The notes below the pieces were generated by a model. That model saw only the letters and a list, made by a program, of their open reading frames with translations. It made no database searches and had not been told where the DNA came from. Made by a program: the position numbers and the translations under genes. This document shows positions 63,232 to 64,000 of a stretch of DNA of 64,000 bases, piece after piece. Each line of letters begins with the position of its first letter. Position 1 is the first letter of the stretch. Source of the stretch: Aporrectodea caliginosa (lineage: Eukaryota; Annelida; Clitellata; Crassiclitellata; Lumbricidae); NCBI GenBank assembly GCA_020284085.1, contig JACEVL010006403.1, forward strand, positions 2,207,001-2,271,000, written 5' to 3'.

Positions 63232-63504
63232 CATACCGCACTTAGGTGTACACAAATTCAAGTATACAAATAACATTAAAGATGATTATAAGCTACACAG
63301 TTCGTCATTGTGTAATATAATTACAATTGTAAAATTATTACGATGAACATTCAAAGGTCTTGTAAATTTGCGAGTATCCTAGCTGAACGTCCCCAAGCAG
63401 AAATTAATTTTATTGCGTAGCCTGTATTGAATAATTATTGCATGGACGTTGTGGCTGGACGAGCAGCAATTTAAACCAGTCACACGGAAAAATCGAATTA
63501 GTTA

Positions 63505-63562
63505 TGACGTCAACAAGTTAAACAAATGAAAATGATGACGTAATATCTGTCGCTATAGCAAC
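63505..63562. promoter_or_regulatory. CRE and X-box-like motifs, possible promoter of an off-window gene
   Basis: A full CRE palindrome TGACGTCA (63505-63512), a TGACGTAA (63536-63543), and GTCGCTATAGCAAC (63549-63562), which resembles the RFX X-box GTTGCCATGGCAAC. About 45 nt on, GATTTTAAG-GTAATT could be a first-exon donor on the plus strand. Confidence 0.35.
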
Positions 63563-64000
63563 GCCCAAAGCGAGCAGAATTGAAAAGTGGACGGCGTCGA
63601 TTTTAAGGTAATTTCTTTGAAATATTTGTTCGAAAACTTTGATTTTAGATTTATTTTCTTCGTATATTGATGAAATCATAAGCCTGAAAGTCATAAGTAT
63701 ATATATATTATAAGAAGTTCGTCAAGGTGATTGATTGTTATCAAGATATTCGATAGAAACGATCGTGCAGGACGAGTGAAAAACGAACTTGTGGGCTTAA
63801 GAGCTGGTCAGTCTGATTGTGGCTTATTTCGATGATAATAGGCTACTCATAATAGCATAATCATTTACGTTCCAACGAATACATTTATAAGACATCAATA
63901 GATGATCGCTTTTAATTAAAATTCGCAATCGATAGATCTGCCCCTTTATCAGAAATTGCACTTCGAGCGGATTTTATCCCTACGGGTTCAAGCCTGCCTT

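Overview
The window looks like nuclear DNA of an invertebrate animal. It is AT-rich. Its genes are split by spliceosomal introns with GT-AG borders (one GC-AG), and most of the rest is transposon debris. The phylum cannot be read from the sequence alone. I checked exon borders and reading phases by hand for three multi-exon genes. All three lie on the minus strand, so their 5' ends are at the high coordinates.

Genes from the right: (1) 60252..49878 encodes an 813-residue, ten-exon protein. It has a ubiquitin-interacting motif near the N-terminus and a UBZ4-type C-x2-C-x11-H-x3-C finger at the C-terminus, and is probably RAP80 (UIMC1), of the BRCA1-A DNA-damage complex. (2) 42348..34392 encodes a 323-residue BUB3 (spindle checkpoint, WD40) in six coding exons, one intron having a GC donor. 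(3) 25977..7611 encodes a 625-residue C-terminal binding protein (CtBP) in ten exons. It starts with a THAP zinc finger and has lost two of three catalytic dehydrogenase residues. On the plus strand, 28490..29059 is a single-exon 189-residue ORF with the N-terminal zinc ribbon and C-terminal helix of ISXO2/IS1595-like transposase-derived proteins. The DDE core is missing. About 30 nt after its stop lies a near-consensus histone mRNA 3' stem-loop.

Neighbourhood: in humans CTBP2 and BUB3 are in 10q26, CTBP1 in 4p16 and UIMC1 in 5q35, all members of the FGFR paralogon. Finding these genes together here suggests old linkage and supports the RAP80 call. A chromatin corepressor, a mitotic checkpoint factor and a damage-response adaptor form no obvious single pathway.

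Mobile DNA: introns and intergenic spaces are packed with hAT-type terminal-inverted-repeat elements (many with readable 8-bp target duplications, some nested), TA- and TAA-flanked miniature elements, and a possible Mutator-like element with a 9-bp duplication. There are many 3' fragments of non-LTR retrotransposons, two tRNA-derived SINEs in tandem, and one LINE inserted inside another between 144-bp direct repeats. Stretches not listed (about 1-1798, 2284-5200, 5446-6101, 38.9-40.3 kb, 53.4-53.9 kb, 55.2-55.9 kb, 57.6-58.3 kb and 63.25-64.0 kb) show no recognisable gene.
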